DNA of 64,000 nt, from contig NZ_CP053660.1 of NCBI RefSeq assembly GCF_013177455.1, positions 62,001-126,000 of the forward strand. The letters run 5' to 3'. Below, piece after piece: positions 18,936 to 28,257 of the stretch. Each line of letters opens with the position of its first letter. Positions within the stretch are counted from its first letter, which is position 1. Under the pieces are notes generated by a model. That model saw only the letters and a program-made list of their open reading frames with translations, did not search any database and was not told the DNA's origin. Both the position numbers and the translations under genes were made by a program. This DNA comes from Nocardioides marmotae (GTDB lineage: Bacteria; Actinomycetota; Actinomycetes; Propionibacteriales; Nocardioidaceae).

Positions 18936-20048
18936 TCAACCGACGAGGAACGCCCGCAACCGGTCGTGGTAGCCGGGCGGCTCGAGGAGGAACGAGTCGT
19001 GCCCCCAGGGCGAGGGGAGCTCGACGTGGTCGACGGCGACGCCGCAGGCGGCGAGCTCGCGGGCCATCCGCGCGGACTGGCCGGTGTCGAAGCGCCAGTC
19101 GCTGTCGAAGGAGGTGAGCTGGAAGCGGGTGGCGGTCGAGCGGATCCGGTCGGCGGTCCAGGGGTCGGCGAAGGGGTCGAAGTAGTCCAGCAGCCGGGTC
19201 AGGTAGAGGTAGGACAGCGCGTCGAAGCGGTCGAGGAACGTCTCGCCCTGGTGCTGGAGGTAGTGCTCGACCTCGAAGTCGGGCCCCATCGTCCAGTCGT
19301 CGCCGCTGCCGGTGCGGCGGCGGCCGAACTTCGTCTCGAGGGAGGCGGCCGAGACGTAGGTGATGTGGGCCATCATCCGCGCGACCTTCTGGCCCAGCCG
19401 CGGCTGGACGCCCTTCTCGGCGTACCGCCCCTCGTGGAAGTCCGGGTCGCTCATGATCGCCTCGCGGGCGACGGAGGAGAAGGCGATGTTCTCCGGGGTC
19501 AGCCGCGAGGAGGCCGCCACGACGACGGCTCGGTCGATCTCGTCGGGCGCGTCGATGACCCACTGGAGCACCTGCATCCCGCCGAGCGAGCCGCCGACGG
19601 CCGCGTGCAGCCGCGCGACGCCGAGGGAGGCGAGCAGCCGCCGGTGCACGGCGACCAGGTCGCTCATGTGCAGCATCGGGAAGTCCAGGCCGTACGCCGC
19701 GCCCGTGGCGGGGTTCGTCGAGAGCGGCCCGGTGGTGCCCGAGCAGCCGCCGAGCAGGTTGGCCGAGACCACGAAGAACCGGTCGGTGTCGACCGGCTTG
19801 CCCGGACCGATCAGGTTGTCCCACCAGCCGCGCTTCTTCGCGCCGAGGTGCAGCCCCGCGGCGTGGGCGTCGCCGGTGAGCGCGTGGCAGACGAAGACCG
19901 CGTTGTCGCGGGCGGGCGAGAGCTCGCCGTACGTCTCGTAGGCCACCTCGACGTGGTCGAGCCGGCCGCCGCCACGCAGGACCAGCGGGTCGTCCTCGGT
20001 GAAGAGGACGACCCGCTGGGTCTCGACGTAGCCGAGCGGACCGGTCAC
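18936..20048 (-). CDS. metX: Homoserine O-acetyltransferase
   Basis: 370 aa, alpha/beta-hydrolase fold. Diagnostic stretches are VAYETYGEL, CHALTGDAHAAG, GWWDNLIGPGKP (family fingerprint), NLLGGCSGTTGP, the nucleophile elbow GGSLGGMQ and the C-terminal WGHDSFLLE with the catalytic His. It transfers acetyl from acetyl-CoA to L-homoserine in methionine synthesis. The GTG start lies 20 bp after the metY stop on the same strand, so the two form a metY-metX operon; the product O-acetylhomoserine is the substrate of MetY. Confidence 0.96.
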   Translation of the reverse strand: MTGPLGYVETQRVVLFTEDDPLVLRGGGRLDHVEVAYETYGELSPARDNAVFVCHALTGDAHAAGLHLGAKKRGWWDNLIGPGKPVDTDRFFVVSANLLGGCSGTTGPLSTNPATGAAYGLDFPMLHMSDLVAVHRRLLASLGVARLHAAVGGSLGGMQVLQWVIDAPDEIDRAVVVAASSRLTPENIAFSSVAREAIMSDPDFHEGRYAEKGVQPRLGQKVARMMAHITYVSAASLETKFGRRRTGSGDDWTMGPDFEVEHYLQHQGETFLDRFDALSYLYLTRLLDYFDPFADPWTADRIRSTATRFQLTSFDSDWRFDTGQSARMARELAACGVAVDHVELPSPWGHDSFLLEPPGYHDRLRAFLVG

Positions 20049-20067
20049 AGGCTGCTGCCGCGGAGCG

Positions 20068-21354
20068 TCACTTGGTGGCGGTCAGCGCCTGCTCGAGGTC
20101 GGCGATGATGTCGTCGACGTGCTCGATGCCGATCGAGAGCCGCACCATGTCCTCGGGCACGCCGGCCGCGACCAGCTCCTCGGGCGTGAGCTGGGAGTGG
20201 GTCGTGGTGGCGTTGTGGATCGCCAGGGACTTCGCGTCGCCGATGTTGGCCAGGTGGCTGAACAGCTCCAGCGACTCGATGAACGACCGGCCGCCGTCGC
20301 GCCCGGCCTTGAGGCCGAAGCTGACCAGGCCGCCGTACCCCTTGCCGGTGAAGGTGCGGTCCGCGACCTCCTTGTAGGGGCTGGACTCCAGGCCGGGGTA
20401 GCTGACCCACGACACGGCGTCGTGGCTCTCGAGGTACTTCGCGACCGCCAGCGCGTTCTCGCTGTGCCGCTCCATGCGCAGGTGGAGGGTCTCCAGGCCC
20501 TGGAGGAAGAGCCAGGAGTTCATCGGGGTGATCGCCGCACCGGTGTTGCGCAGCAGCACCGTGCGCGCCCGGATGATGTACGCCGCCGGGCCGGCCGCCT
20601 CGGTCCAGACCGCGCCGTGGTAGGCCGGGTCGGGCTTGGTCAGGCCGGGGAACCGCTCGGAGTGCGCGGCCCAGTCGAACTTGCCGGAGTCGACGATCAC
20701 GCCGCCGATGGAGGTGCCGTGGCCGCCGATGTACTTGGTCGCGGCGTGCACGATGACGTCGGCGCCCTGCTCGATCGCGCGGACCAGGTAGGGCGAGGGC
20801 GTGGTGTTGTCGATGACCAGCGGCAGGCCCTGGGCGTGCGCGGCCTCGGACCAGGCGGGGAGGTCGATGACGTTGATCTTGGGGTTGCCGATGGTCTCGC
20901 CGAAGACCATCTTGGTCTTCTCGTCGACGTGCTGGGCGAGCTCCTCGGGCTTCTCGGGGTCGACGAAGCGCACCTCGATGCCGAACTGCGGGAGCGTGTG
21001 GGCGAACAGCGCGTAGGTGCCGCCGTAGAGCGTGGAGAGCGCGACGATGTTGTCGCCGGCGTAGCAGAGGTTCAGCACGGCGTACGTGGTCGCGGCCGAG
21101 CCGCTGGCCGTGGCGAGCGCGCCGACACCGCCCTCGAGCTGGTTGACCCGGTCCTCGAAGACCGACTGGGTCGGGTTCATGATCCGCGTGTAGATGTTCC
21201 CGGGCTCGGCCAGCGAGAACAGGTTGGCGGCGTGCTCGGTGTCGTTGAAGACGTAGGACGTCGTCTGGTAGATCGGCACGGCGCGCGCGTTGGTCGCGGG
21301 GTCGGCCTGCTCCTGGCCGGCGTGGACGGCGAGGGTCTCGGGGCTGTGCGGCAC
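20068..21354 (-). CDS. metY: O-acetylhomoserine sulfhydrylase (aminocarboxypropyltransferase)
   Basis: 428 aa from GTG 21354, preceded by TTGGAGGAACACC, a strong ribosome site. A longer in-frame start at 21408 is rejected because it would lie in the promoter. PLP-enzyme features of the Cys/Met metabolism family: SGSAATTYAV, PSPYLVRAIEQGADV, the PLP lysine in ATKYIGGHGTSIGG, and the C-terminal LSIGIEHVDDII. It makes homocysteine from O-acetylhomoserine and sulfide. It is first in the metY-metX operon, with a well-formed promoter and an inverted repeat at 21388-21417. Confidence 0.96.
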   Translation of the reverse strand: MPHSPETLAVHAGQEQADPATNARAVPIYQTTSYVFNDTEHAANLFSLAEPGNIYTRIMNPTQSVFEDRVNQLEGGVGALATASGSAATTYAVLNLCYAGDNIVALSTLYGGTYALFAHTLPQFGIEVRFVDPEKPEELAQHVDEKTKMVFGETIGNPKINVIDLPAWSEAAHAQGLPLVIDNTTPSPYLVRAIEQGADVIVHAATKYIGGHGTSIGGVIVDSGKFDWAAHSERFPGLTKPDPAYHGAVWTEAAGPAAYIIRARTVLLRNTGAAITPMNSWLFLQGLETLHLRMERHSENALAVAKYLESHDAVSWVSYPGLESSPYKEVADRTFTGKGYGGLVSFGLKAGRDGGRSFIESLELFSHLANIGDAKSLAIHNATTTHSQLTPEELVAAGVPEDMVRLSIGIEHVDDIIADLEQALTATK

Positions 21355-21387
21355 GGTGTTCCTCCAAAGGTGGGACGGGCGCGAGTC

Positions 21388-21417
21388 AGCGTATTGTCGA
21401 CTGTTCAACTCGACAAT
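21388..21417 (-). promoter_or_regulatory. metY promoter with overlapping operator
   Basis: On the minus strand TTGTCG (-35; plus 21411-21416), a 17-nt spacer and TACGCT (-10; plus 21388-21393). Superimposed is a perfect inverted repeat ATTGTCGA-N9-TCGACAAT (21393-21417), covering the -35 and spacer. It is a likely repressor site for sulfur or methionine control; the repressor is not identifiable here. Confidence 0.7.
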
Positions 21418-21459
21418 GGGCGTCCGGAGGCCGGACGCGCCCGGTCGTTCGACGGTACC

Positions 21460-21477
21460 GGTTAACGATCGCTAACC
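21460..21477. promoter_or_regulatory. TetR operator upstream of accD1
   Basis: GGTTAACGATCGCTAACC, a near-perfect palindrome that includes most of the -10 TAACCT (21473-21478). It matches the site in front of the TetR gene in inverse orientation. The start codon follows 6 nt after the -10, so transcription is leaderless and directly blocked by an occupant. Confidence 0.82.
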
Positions 21478-21484
21478 TGCCAAC

Positions 21485-23041
21485 GTGACCCAGGACCTGA
21501 GATCGTCCGTCGAGGACTTGCGGGAGCGGCTGGCGACCGCCCGGCTCGGCGGCTCGGCGGCTGCCCGCGAGAAGCACACCGCGCGCGGCAAGATGCTCGT
21601 CCGCGACCGCGTCGACCGGCTGCTCGACCCGGGCAGCGCGTTCCTCGAGCTGAGCCCGCTCGCGGCCACGGGGATGTACGGCGCGCCGGGGGAGACGCCG
21701 GTGCCCTCGGCCGGCGTCGTGACCGGCATCGGCCGGATCAGCGGGCGCGAGTGCGTGGTCGTCGCCAACGACGCGACCGTCAAGGGCGGCACCTACTACC
21801 CGGTGACGGTCAAGAAGCACCTGCGCGCCCAGCAGGTCGCGGCCGACAACCACCTGCCCTGCGTCTACCTCGTCGACTCCGGCGGCGCGTTCCTGCCGCT
21901 CCAGGACGAGGTCTTCCCCGACCGCGAGCACTTCGGCCGGATCTTCTTCAACCAGGCCAACCTCTCCGCGCGCGGCATCCCGCAGATCGCCAGCGTCATG
22001 GGCTCCTGCACCGCCGGCGGCGCCTACGTGCCGGCGATGTCGGACGAGACCGTCATCGTCAAGGAGCAGGGCACGATCTTCCTCGGCGGCCCGCCGCTGG
22101 TGAAGGCCGCGACCGGCGAGGTCGTCACCGCCGAGGAGCTCGGCGGCGGCGACGTGCACGCCCGCACCTCCGGTGTCGTGGACCACCTCGCCGAGGACGA
22201 CGCCCACGCGCTCGCGATCGTCCGCTCGATCGTCGCCACCTTCGAGCGACCCCCGCACCGGGCCGGGTCCGGGTCCGCGGCGCCGTGGGAGGTGACCGAG
22301 GTCGAGGAGCCGGCCGAGGACCCCGAGACCCTGTACGACGTCGTCCCCACCGACACGCGCACGCCGTACGACGTGCGCGAGGTGATCCGCCGCGTCGTCG
22401 ACGGCAGCCGGTTCCAGGAGTTCAAGAAGCTCTACGGCGAGACGCTGGTGACCGGGTTCGCCCGGATCTGGGGCCACCCGGTGGGGATCGTCGCCAACAA
22501 CGGCATCCTGTTCGGGGAGTCGGCGCTCAAGGGCGCGCACTTCATCGAGCTGTGCAACCAGCGCGGCATCCCGCTGGTCTTCCTGCAGAACATCTCCGGC
22601 TTCATGGTCGGCCGGGAGTACGAGAACAAGGGCATCGCCCGCGACGGCGCCAAGCTGGTCACCGCGGTCGCCTGCTCCGTCGTCCCGAAGTTCACCGTCG
22701 TCATCGGCGGCTCCTTCGGCGCCGGCAACTACGGCATGTGCGGGCGCGCCTACGACCCCCGCTTCCTGTGGATGTGGCCCAACGCCCGGATCTCGGTCAT
22801 GGGCGGCGAGCAGGCCGCCTCGGTGCTCGCGACCGTCGCCGGGAAGCCCGAGGACGAGGCGTTCAAGGCCCCGATCCGCGAGCAGTACGAGACCCAGGGC
22901 TCGCCGTACTACGCCACCGCCCGGCTCTGGGACGACGGCGTCATCGACCCCGTCGACACCCGCCGCGTGCTCGGCATGGGCCTCGCGGCCGCCGCCCACG
23001 CCCCGATCCCGACGCCGTCCTACGGCGTCTTCAGGATGTGA
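21485..23041 (+). CDS. accD1: Acyl-CoA carboxylase carboxyltransferase subunit, methylcrotonyl-CoA type
   Basis: 518 aa. The carboxyltransferase N- and C-domains are complete: [50 protein letters not shown], and the MCC-beta-like [16 protein letters not shown] followed by [15 protein letters not shown]. With the biotin subunit at 23128 it would carboxylate 3-methylcrotonyl-CoA, a step in leucine breakdown; related short or branched acyl-CoAs are possible. GTG 21485 with TAACCT 6 nt upstream predicts a leaderless mRNA under TetR control. It is 86 bp upstream of accA1. Confidence 0.92.
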   Translation: MTQDLRSSVEDLRERLATARLGGSAAAREKHTARGKMLVRDRVDRLLDPGSAFLELSPLAATGMYGAPGETPVPSAGVVTGIGRISGRECVVVANDATVKGGTYYPVTVKKHLRAQQVAADNHLPCVYLVDSGGAFLPLQDEVFPDREHFGRIFFNQANLSARGIPQIASVMGSCTAGGAYVPAMSDETVIVKEQGTIFLGGPPLVKAATGEVVTAEELGGGDVHARTSGVVDHLAEDDAHALAIVRSIVATFERPPHRAGSGSAAPWEVTEVEEPAEDPETLYDVVPTDTRTPYDVREVIRRVVDGSRFQEFKKLYGETLVTGFARIWGHPVGIVANNGILFGESALKGAHFIELCNQRGIPLVFLQNISGFMVGREYENKGIARDGAKLVTAVACSVVPKFTVVIGGSFGAGNYGMCGRAYDPRFLWMWPNARISVMGGEQAASVLATVAGKPEDEAFKAPIREQYETQGSPYYATARLWDDGVIDPVDTRRVLGMGLAAAAHAPIPTPSYGVFRM

Positions 23042-23127
23042 GGTCACCCCATGACGTTCTTCGCTCCCCCGCTTCGCTCCTCCGCGAACAACGCCACGGG
23101 GACCCCGACCCCTCGGAGGGCTGAGTC

Positions 23128-25050
23128 GTGAACATCCGCACCCTGATGGTGGCCAACCGCGGCGAGATCGCGCTGCGCGTCTTCCGCACCGCGGCCCGCC
23201 TCGGCATCCGCACGGTCGCGATCCACACCGACGCTGAGATGTCCGGTGGCGCTTCCGCGCCGCACGTCCTCGCCGCCGACGACGCGGTCCGGGTCGGCAG
23301 CTACCTCGACGTCGAGGAGGTCGTCGCGGCCGCGGTGCGGGTCGGCGCCGACGCGGTGCACCCCGGCTACGGCTTCCTGTCCGAGCGCTCGGCCTTCGCC
23401 GCCGCGCTGGAGGCGGCCGGCATCACCCTGGTCGGGCCGAGCGCCCAGGTCATGGAGCAGATGGGCCGCAAGGACCTCGCCCGCGACCTCGCGGTGACCG
23501 CCGGCGTGCCCGTCGTGCCGGCGTACGGCCTGGACGACGACCCGGCCGACCTCACCTACCCGGTGCTGGTCAAGGCCGCGGCCGGGGGCGGCGGCAAGGG
23601 CATGCGCGTGGTCCGCTCGGCCGCCGAGCTCCCCGAGGCCCGCGCGGCCGCCGCGCGCGAGGCGGCGAGCGCCTTCGGCGACGACACCCTGCTCGTGGAG
23701 CGGTACGTCGAGCGCGGCCGCCACATCGAGGTCCAGGTCCTCGGCGACACCCACGGCAACGTCGTCCACCTCTTCGAGCGCGACTGCTCCACCCAGCGCC
23801 GGCACCAGAAGGTGCTCGAGGAGGCGCCCGCCCCGACCATCGACGCGGGGCTGCGGCACCGGATCACCTCGGCGGCCGTCGCCCTGGCCGAGCAGGTCGG
23901 GTACGTCGGTGCGGGCACCGTGGAGTTCCTCCTCGACGCCGACACCGGCGAGTTCTACTTCCTGGAGATGAACACCCGGCTCCAGGTCGAGCACCCGGTC
24001 ACCGAGGCGATCACCGGCGGGCTCGACCTGGTCGAGCTCCAGCTGCGCGTCGCCGCGGGCGAGCCGCTCGGGATCGCCCAGGACGAGCTGTGGATCACCG
24101 GCCACGCGATCGAGGCGCGGGTCTACGCCGAGGACGCCTTCGGCGGCTTCCTGCCCCAGGCCGGGCGCGCCGAGATCGTCCGCTGGCCGAGCGGGCCGGG
24201 CATCCGCGTCGACCACGCCCTCGAGGACGGCCAGGTCGTCTCCACCTCCTATGACCCCATGCTCGGCAAGGTCATCGCCCACGGCCCCGACCGCGAGTCC
24301 GCCCGACGGGCGCTGCTCCGCGCGCTCGACGAGACCGCGGTCACCGGCCTGACCACCAACACCGGCTTCCTGCGCGCGCTGGTCGCCGGCGAGGAGTTCC
24401 GCGACGCCACCATCGACACCGCCTGGCTGGACCGCCACGAGGTGCCGGCGCCCGGCCCGGACGAGGCCCGGCTCTTCGCCGCCTGGACCTCGGCGTTCCT
24501 CCTCGCCCCCGGGGTCGGCAGCGCGCCGCACCCCTTCCAGGCCGACGGCTGGCGGCTCTCCGGCCCGCCCGCGCCGGTCCTCGTCGAGCTCGACCGCCCG
24601 GTCGTGGTGACCGAGGCCCGCCTCGGGGTCCCCGGCACCGTCGACGGGGTCCCGGTCACCGCGGTCTCCGCGGCCCGCCACGTCGTCGTCCTCGAGATCG
24701 AGGGCCGCCGCCGCCGCGCGGTCGTCGACGCCCGCGCCCACACCGTCGAGGTGGTGCTCGACGGCCAGCGCCACGTCTTCACCAAGCCCGACGTGCTTGC
24801 CGACACCGGCCCCGCGGCCGGCGACGGCACCGTCGTCGCCCCGATGCCCGGCACGGTCCTCGACGTACGCGTCGAGGTCGGCCACCGGGTCGCGGCCGGG
24901 GACGTGCTCGGCGCGCTCGAGGCGATGAAGATGGAGTTCGCCCTCACCGCGCCGTACGACGGCACGGTCACCGCGGTCGAGGCCGTGACGGGCGCGCAGG
25001 TGGCGCTGGGGGCGCGCCTGTTCGAGGTGACGGGTACCGAGCAGGCATGA
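23128..25050 (+). CDS. accA1: Acyl-CoA carboxylase biotin-containing alpha subunit
   Basis: 640 aa. The biotin carboxylase domain covers about 1-445 (VANRGEIALRVFRTA, ATP-grasp GGGGKGM, RDCSTQRRHQKV, EMNTRLQVEHPVTE). A linker/BT region follows, and the biotin carboxyl carrier domain forms the end with the biotinyl Lys in LEAMKMEF (about 605). It charges biotin with CO2 and hands it to the AccD1 partner encoded just upstream. The stop overlaps the ATG of the HMG-CoA lyase gene by 4 bp. The 86-bp gap before the GTG start contains no obvious promoter. Confidence 0.95.
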   Translation: MNIRTLMVANRGEIALRVFRTAARLGIRTVAIHTDAEMSGGASAPHVLAADDAVRVGSYLDVEEVVAAAVRVGADAVHPGYGFLSERSAFAAALEAAGITLVGPSAQVMEQMGRKDLARDLAVTAGVPVVPAYGLDDDPADLTYPVLVKAAAGGGGKGMRVVRSAAELPEARAAAAREAASAFGDDTLLVERYVERGRHIEVQVLGDTHGNVVHLFERDCSTQRRHQKVLEEAPAPTIDAGLRHRITSAAVALAEQVGYVGAGTVEFLLDADTGEFYFLEMNTRLQVEHPVTEAITGGLDLVELQLRVAAGEPLGIAQDELWITGHAIEARVYAEDAFGGFLPQAGRAEIVRWPSGPGIRVDHALEDGQVVSTSYDPMLGKVIAHGPDRESARRALLRALDETAVTGLTTNTGFLRALVAGEEFRDATIDTAWLDRHEVPAPGPDEARLFAAWTSAFLLAPGVGSAPHPFQADGWRLSGPPAPVLVELDRPVVVTEARLGVPGTVDGVPVTAVSAARHVVVLEIEGRRRRAVVDARAHTVEVVLDGQRHVFTKPDVLADTGPAAGDGTVVAPMPGTVLDVRVEVGHRVAAGDVLGALEAMKMEFALTAPYDGTVTAVEAVTGAQVALGARLFEVTGTEQA

Positions 25051-25988
25051 GCACCTCGTCCACCGGCCCCGGCCAGCTCCCCGCCGCCGTCACCGTCTAC
25101 GAGGTCGGCCCCCGCGACGGGCTGCAGAACGAGGCGGCGCTGGTGCCCACCGAGGTCAAGGCGGCCTTCGTCGAGCGGCTCCTGGCCGCCGGCCTGCCCG
25201 TGGTGGAGGCGACCAGCTTCGTCCACCCCCGCTGGGTGCCGCAGCTCGCCGACGCCGCCGAGCTGCTCGGCCTGCTCGAGGAGCGGCTCGGCGACCGCGC
25301 CCGCGACCTGCCGGTGCTGGTCCCCAACGACCGCGGCCTGGACCGGGCCCTGGAGCTGGGCTGCCGCCACGTCGCGATCTTCGGCTCGGCCACCGAGACC
25401 TTCGCCCAGCGCAACCTCAACCGCTCCTTCGAGGAGCAGTTCGCGATGTTCGAGCCGACCGTGCGGCGCGCCCGCGACGCCGGCATGGAGGTCCGCGCCT
25501 ACCTCTCGATGTGCTTCGGCGACCCGTGGGAGGGCGACGTCGCCGTCGACCGGGTCGTCGCGGCGGGCCGGCGGCTGCTCGACCTCGGCGCCGGGCAGCT
25601 CAGCCTCGGCGACACCATCGGGGTCGGCACGGCCGGCCGGGTCGGTGAGCTGGTGGCGGCGTTCGGCGCGGCCGGCGTCGGGCCCGAGCGGCTCGCGATG
25701 CACTTCCACGACACCTACGGCCAGGCGCTGGCCAACACCTACGCCGCGCTCCAGGCCGGCATCGCCACCTTCGACGCCAGCGCCGGCGGCCTGGGCGGCT
25801 GCCCGTACGCCGAGAGCGCCACCGGCAACCTGGCCACCGAGGACCTGCTGTGGATGCTGCGGGGGCTGGGCATCGAGACCGGCGTCGACCTGGACGCGGT
25901 CGTCGCCACCAGCGCCGAGATGGCGCGGCAGCTCGGGCGGCCCAGCCCGTCGGCGGTCGTGCGCGCCCTGGCAGGATCGGGGTCGTGA
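25047..25988 (+). CDS. mvaB: Hydroxymethylglutaryl-CoA lyase
   Basis: 313 aa TIM-barrel of the HMGL-like family. YEVGPRDGLQNE at 19-30 carries the metal-binding Asp and catalytic Arg; AMHFHDTYGQAL supplies the metal-binding His pair, and GGLGGCPYA contains the catalytic-loop Cys. It cleaves HMG-CoA to acetoacetate and acetyl-CoA, the last step of leucine catabolism, matching the methylcrotonyl-type carboxylase in the same operon. Methylglutaconyl-CoA hydratase and isovaleryl-CoA dehydrogenase genes are not in this window. Both ends overlap neighbours by 4 bp. Confidence 0.94.
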   Translation: MSTSSTGPGQLPAAVTVYEVGPRDGLQNEAALVPTEVKAAFVERLLAAGLPVVEATSFVHPRWVPQLADAAELLGLLEERLGDRARDLPVLVPNDRGLDRALELGCRHVAIFGSATETFAQRNLNRSFEEQFAMFEPTVRRARDAGMEVRAYLSMCFGDPWEGDVAVDRVVAAGRRLLDLGAGQLSLGDTIGVGTAGRVGELVAAFGAAGVGPERLAMHFHDTYGQALANTYAALQAGIATFDASAGGLGGCPYAESATGNLATEDLLWMLRGLGIETGVDLDAVVATSAEMARQLGRPSPSAVVRALAGSGS

Positions 25989-27088
25989 GCACCCGCCGCG
26001 TCTACCTCCACGTCGGGGCGCCGAAGACCGGCACCACCTACGTCCAGGACCGGCTGACCCTCAACGCCCGGACGCTGGCCAAGCACGGTGTCCACGTGCC
26101 GACCGGGTCGCCCCTGGTGACCCCGGCGCTCTTCCACTTCCGTGCCGCGCTCGACCTGCTCGACCAGGACTGGGGCGGCCCGCCCGGCCACGCCGAGGGC
26201 GCCTGGGACGCGCTGGTGCGCAAGGTCCGCCGTACCTCGGGCACCGTCGTGGTCAGCCACGAGATCCTCGCCCCCGCGAACCGGGCGCAGGTCGCCCGCG
26301 CCAAGCGCGACCTCGGCGGCCCCGGCACCGAGCTGCACGTCGTCTACAGCGCCCGCGACCTCGCCCGCCAGGTCCCGGCCGCGTGGCAGGAGAGCATCAA
26401 GCAGGGCCGCAAGTGGACCTACCGCCGCTTCCTCGCCCGCACCCGCGAGGGCCGGCCGTGGTTCTCCCGCGCCTTCGACCTGCCCACCGTGCTGGGCACC
26501 TGGGCCGCCGACCTGCCGCCCGAGCAGGTCCACCTGGTCACCGTGCCGCCGCGCCGGGTCGTCCGCGCGAGCAGCGACGAGCTGTGGCTGCGCTTCTGCC
26601 GGGCGCTGGGCATCGACCCGGCCTGGGCTCCGCGCGACAGCGACCGGACCAACCAGTCCCTCGGGATCACCGAGACCCAGGTGATCCGCCGGCTCAACCG
26701 GCGCATGGACCGCGCGACGCGGCGCGAGGCGGCCTACGACGAGCTGATCCGCGAGATGCTCGCCCAGGGCGAGCTCGTCGACCGGACCTCGGCGCCGGTC
26801 CGGCTGCCCCCCGAGATGTACCCCTGGGCCGAGGAGCAGGCGCAGCGCTGGATCGACTGGGCCGAGGGGTCGGGCATCGACGTGGTCGGCGACCTCGAGG
26901 AGCTGCGGCCCGGCCCGCCCCCGACCGAGCCGTGGCAGGACCCCGACCGGGTCCCGCCCAAGCAGCAGCTCGTCGTCGCCCTCGACGCCCTCGGCGCGAT
27001 GACCCGCGAGGCCGCGCGCCGCAACGACCCCGAGCAGGCGCCGCTGCGCAAGGCCCGCGCTCAGCTCGACCGGCTGCGGCGGCAGTGA
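25985..27088 (+). CDS. Sulfotransferase-like protein, first of three
   Basis: 367 aa from GTG 25985, overlapping the lyase stop as GTGA. The PAPS 5'-phosphosulfate loop is VGAPKTGTTYVQ (about 10-21), SHEILAP is near 92, and the 3'-phosphate region is YSARDLARQVPAAWQE (about 119-134). Further shared blocks are EQVHLVTVPP and, near the C-terminus, LPPEMYPWAEEQAQRW with VVGDLEEL. The protein would transfer sulfo groups from PAPS to a carbohydrate, lipid or other acceptor; the acceptor is unknown. No signal peptide is seen. It is translationally coupled to leucine-catabolism genes, an unexpected association. Confidence 0.78.
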   Translation: MSTRRVYLHVGAPKTGTTYVQDRLTLNARTLAKHGVHVPTGSPLVTPALFHFRAALDLLDQDWGGPPGHAEGAWDALVRKVRRTSGTVVVSHEILAPANRAQVARAKRDLGGPGTELHVVYSARDLARQVPAAWQESIKQGRKWTYRRFLARTREGRPWFSRAFDLPTVLGTWAADLPPEQVHLVTVPPRRVVRASSDELWLRFCRALGIDPAWAPRDSDRTNQSLGITETQVIRRLNRRMDRATRREAAYDELIREMLAQGELVDRTSAPVRLPPEMYPWAEEQAQRWIDWAEGSGIDVVGDLEELRPGPPPTEPWQDPDRVPPKQQLVVALDALGAMTREAARRNDPEQAPLRKARAQLDRLRRQ

Positions 27089-28257
27089 CGTCCGGGACCT
27101 CGGGCGAGCGACGCGCCTGGGGGTGGGTCGCCTCCCTGCGCGAGGGCGGCACGACGCCGTGGGCGGCCTGGACCGGCGAGGCCGAGGCCCGCGGCCGGGT
27201 GCTCCCCGGCGCCCAGCAGCTGGAGCTGCTGCGCCGGGTCAACCTGGCCGGCCGCCCCACCCCCGAGCTGGTACGTCGCGTGCTGAGCGCGAGCGCGCCC
27301 GGTCGCGGCCGCCCCGACCTCGAGCTCGTCGGCGCCGTGGACCCCGGCCCGTTCGGCCCCCGGCCGGTCGACCCCGCCGACCTGCCCGACGACGAGCTGG
27401 TCCGCGTGGCCACCTCGGTGCTGGCCGACGACCTGGTGGCCACCGCGCTGCCGGACCTCCCGACCGCGCGGCGGCCCTGGCGCCGGCGCTTCCGCCTGGT
27501 CGGCGACCCCTGGCTGGCCGACGCGGCCCGCGCCGAGCTGCGCCGCCGCGGCCGCGCCCCCGGCGGCCGCGGCGCGCTCGCGCTGGTGCTGGCCACCGAC
27601 CTCGCCACGATGCTCACCCACGCCTGGGCCCACCGGGTCCTCGGCGAGGGCGCGCCGCCGTGGCGCGACTGGCTCGGCGACGCCGTCGCGCGCGACCGGG
27701 TGCCGCCGCGGGTCGACGTGCTCGCCACGCTCCGCACGTGGGAGGAGCGGGGCGGGCGCGAGCGGGTCCGCCTGGTCCTCGACCCGGCCGCGCTGCCCCG
27801 GCTCACCGGCACCCGAACGCCGCTGGCCCCCGCGCCCGTGCTGCCCGCCGACGGTGTCGAGCTGGCGCGACGGACCGCCCCGGTGCTCGGCCTGCTCGTG
27901 CGGCCCGAGCGGCGCGCGCGGGTGCTCCGCGAGGTGCTCGTCCCGCGGCTGGTCGCCCTCGGCGGCCCGCCCCTCGTCGTACCTCCCGAGCACCGGGGGT
28001 GGGCGGACGAGCAGGCGGGGCGGGTGCACGCGGCCGTCCTCGCCGCTGGCTACCCTGTCGTCGGCGATCCCGGCCAGCTGCTGCCTCGGGAGGCCGCGGG
28101 GGCGCTGGAGCCGTCCGAGCACGGCGTGCTGGACCTCGCCGTGCGCCTGCTCCTCGCGGGCCCGGCCGAGACCCCGCTCGGGACCGCCAACGAGACCGCC
28201 ACCACCACCGCCACCACGACCGAGACCGCCAGCGACGGGGGGAACGAGGACCGATGA
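27085..28257 (+). CDS. Unknown protein with sulfotransferase-like C-terminal half but no PAPS loop
   Basis: 390 aa; GTG start overlaps the previous stop as GTGA. The N-terminal 100 residues (WGWVASLREGGTTPWAAW, then LPGAQQLELLRRVN) look like a separate conserved module. From about 165 on, line-by-line comparison with both flanking proteins finds equivalents: ALVLATDLATMLTHAW for their LVLSVRDLVRQIPAEW, DVLATLRTW then RVRLVL for their DILDRWGHDLPPEQVHLV, and VPPEHRGWADEQAGR then PVVGD for LPPDVHPWAQQLATS then DVVGD. The PAPS loop and the Arg/Ser pair of the 3'-phosphate site are missing, so catalysis is unlikely. A Thr-rich tail ends the protein. Partner or regulator of the flanking enzymes is an inference. 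Confidence 0.75.
   Translation: MTSGTSGERRAWGWVASLREGGTTPWAAWTGEAEARGRVLPGAQQLELLRRVNLAGRPTPELVRRVLSASAPGRGRPDLELVGAVDPGPFGPRPVDPADLPDDELVRVATSVLADDLVATALPDLPTARRPWRRRFRLVGDPWLADAARAELRRRGRAPGGRGALALVLATDLATMLTHAWAHRVLGEGAPPWRDWLGDAVARDRVPPRVDVLATLRTWEERGGRERVRLVLDPAALPRLTGTRTPLAPAPVLPADGVELARRTAPVLGLLVRPERRARVLREVLVPRLVALGGPPLVVPPEHRGWADEQAGRVHAAVLAAGYPVVGDPGQLLPREAAGALEPSEHGVLDLAVRLLLAGPAETPLGTANETATTTATTTETASDGGNEDR

Noticed and set aside
20068-21408. Longer metY start at 21408
   Set aside because: The extra 18 codons run through the metY -35/-10 and operator; GTG 21354 has a strong ribosome site.
21355-21484. SAM riboswitch upstream of metY
   Set aside because: The space is only about 25 nt of leader after the promoter, too short; an operator is a better fit.
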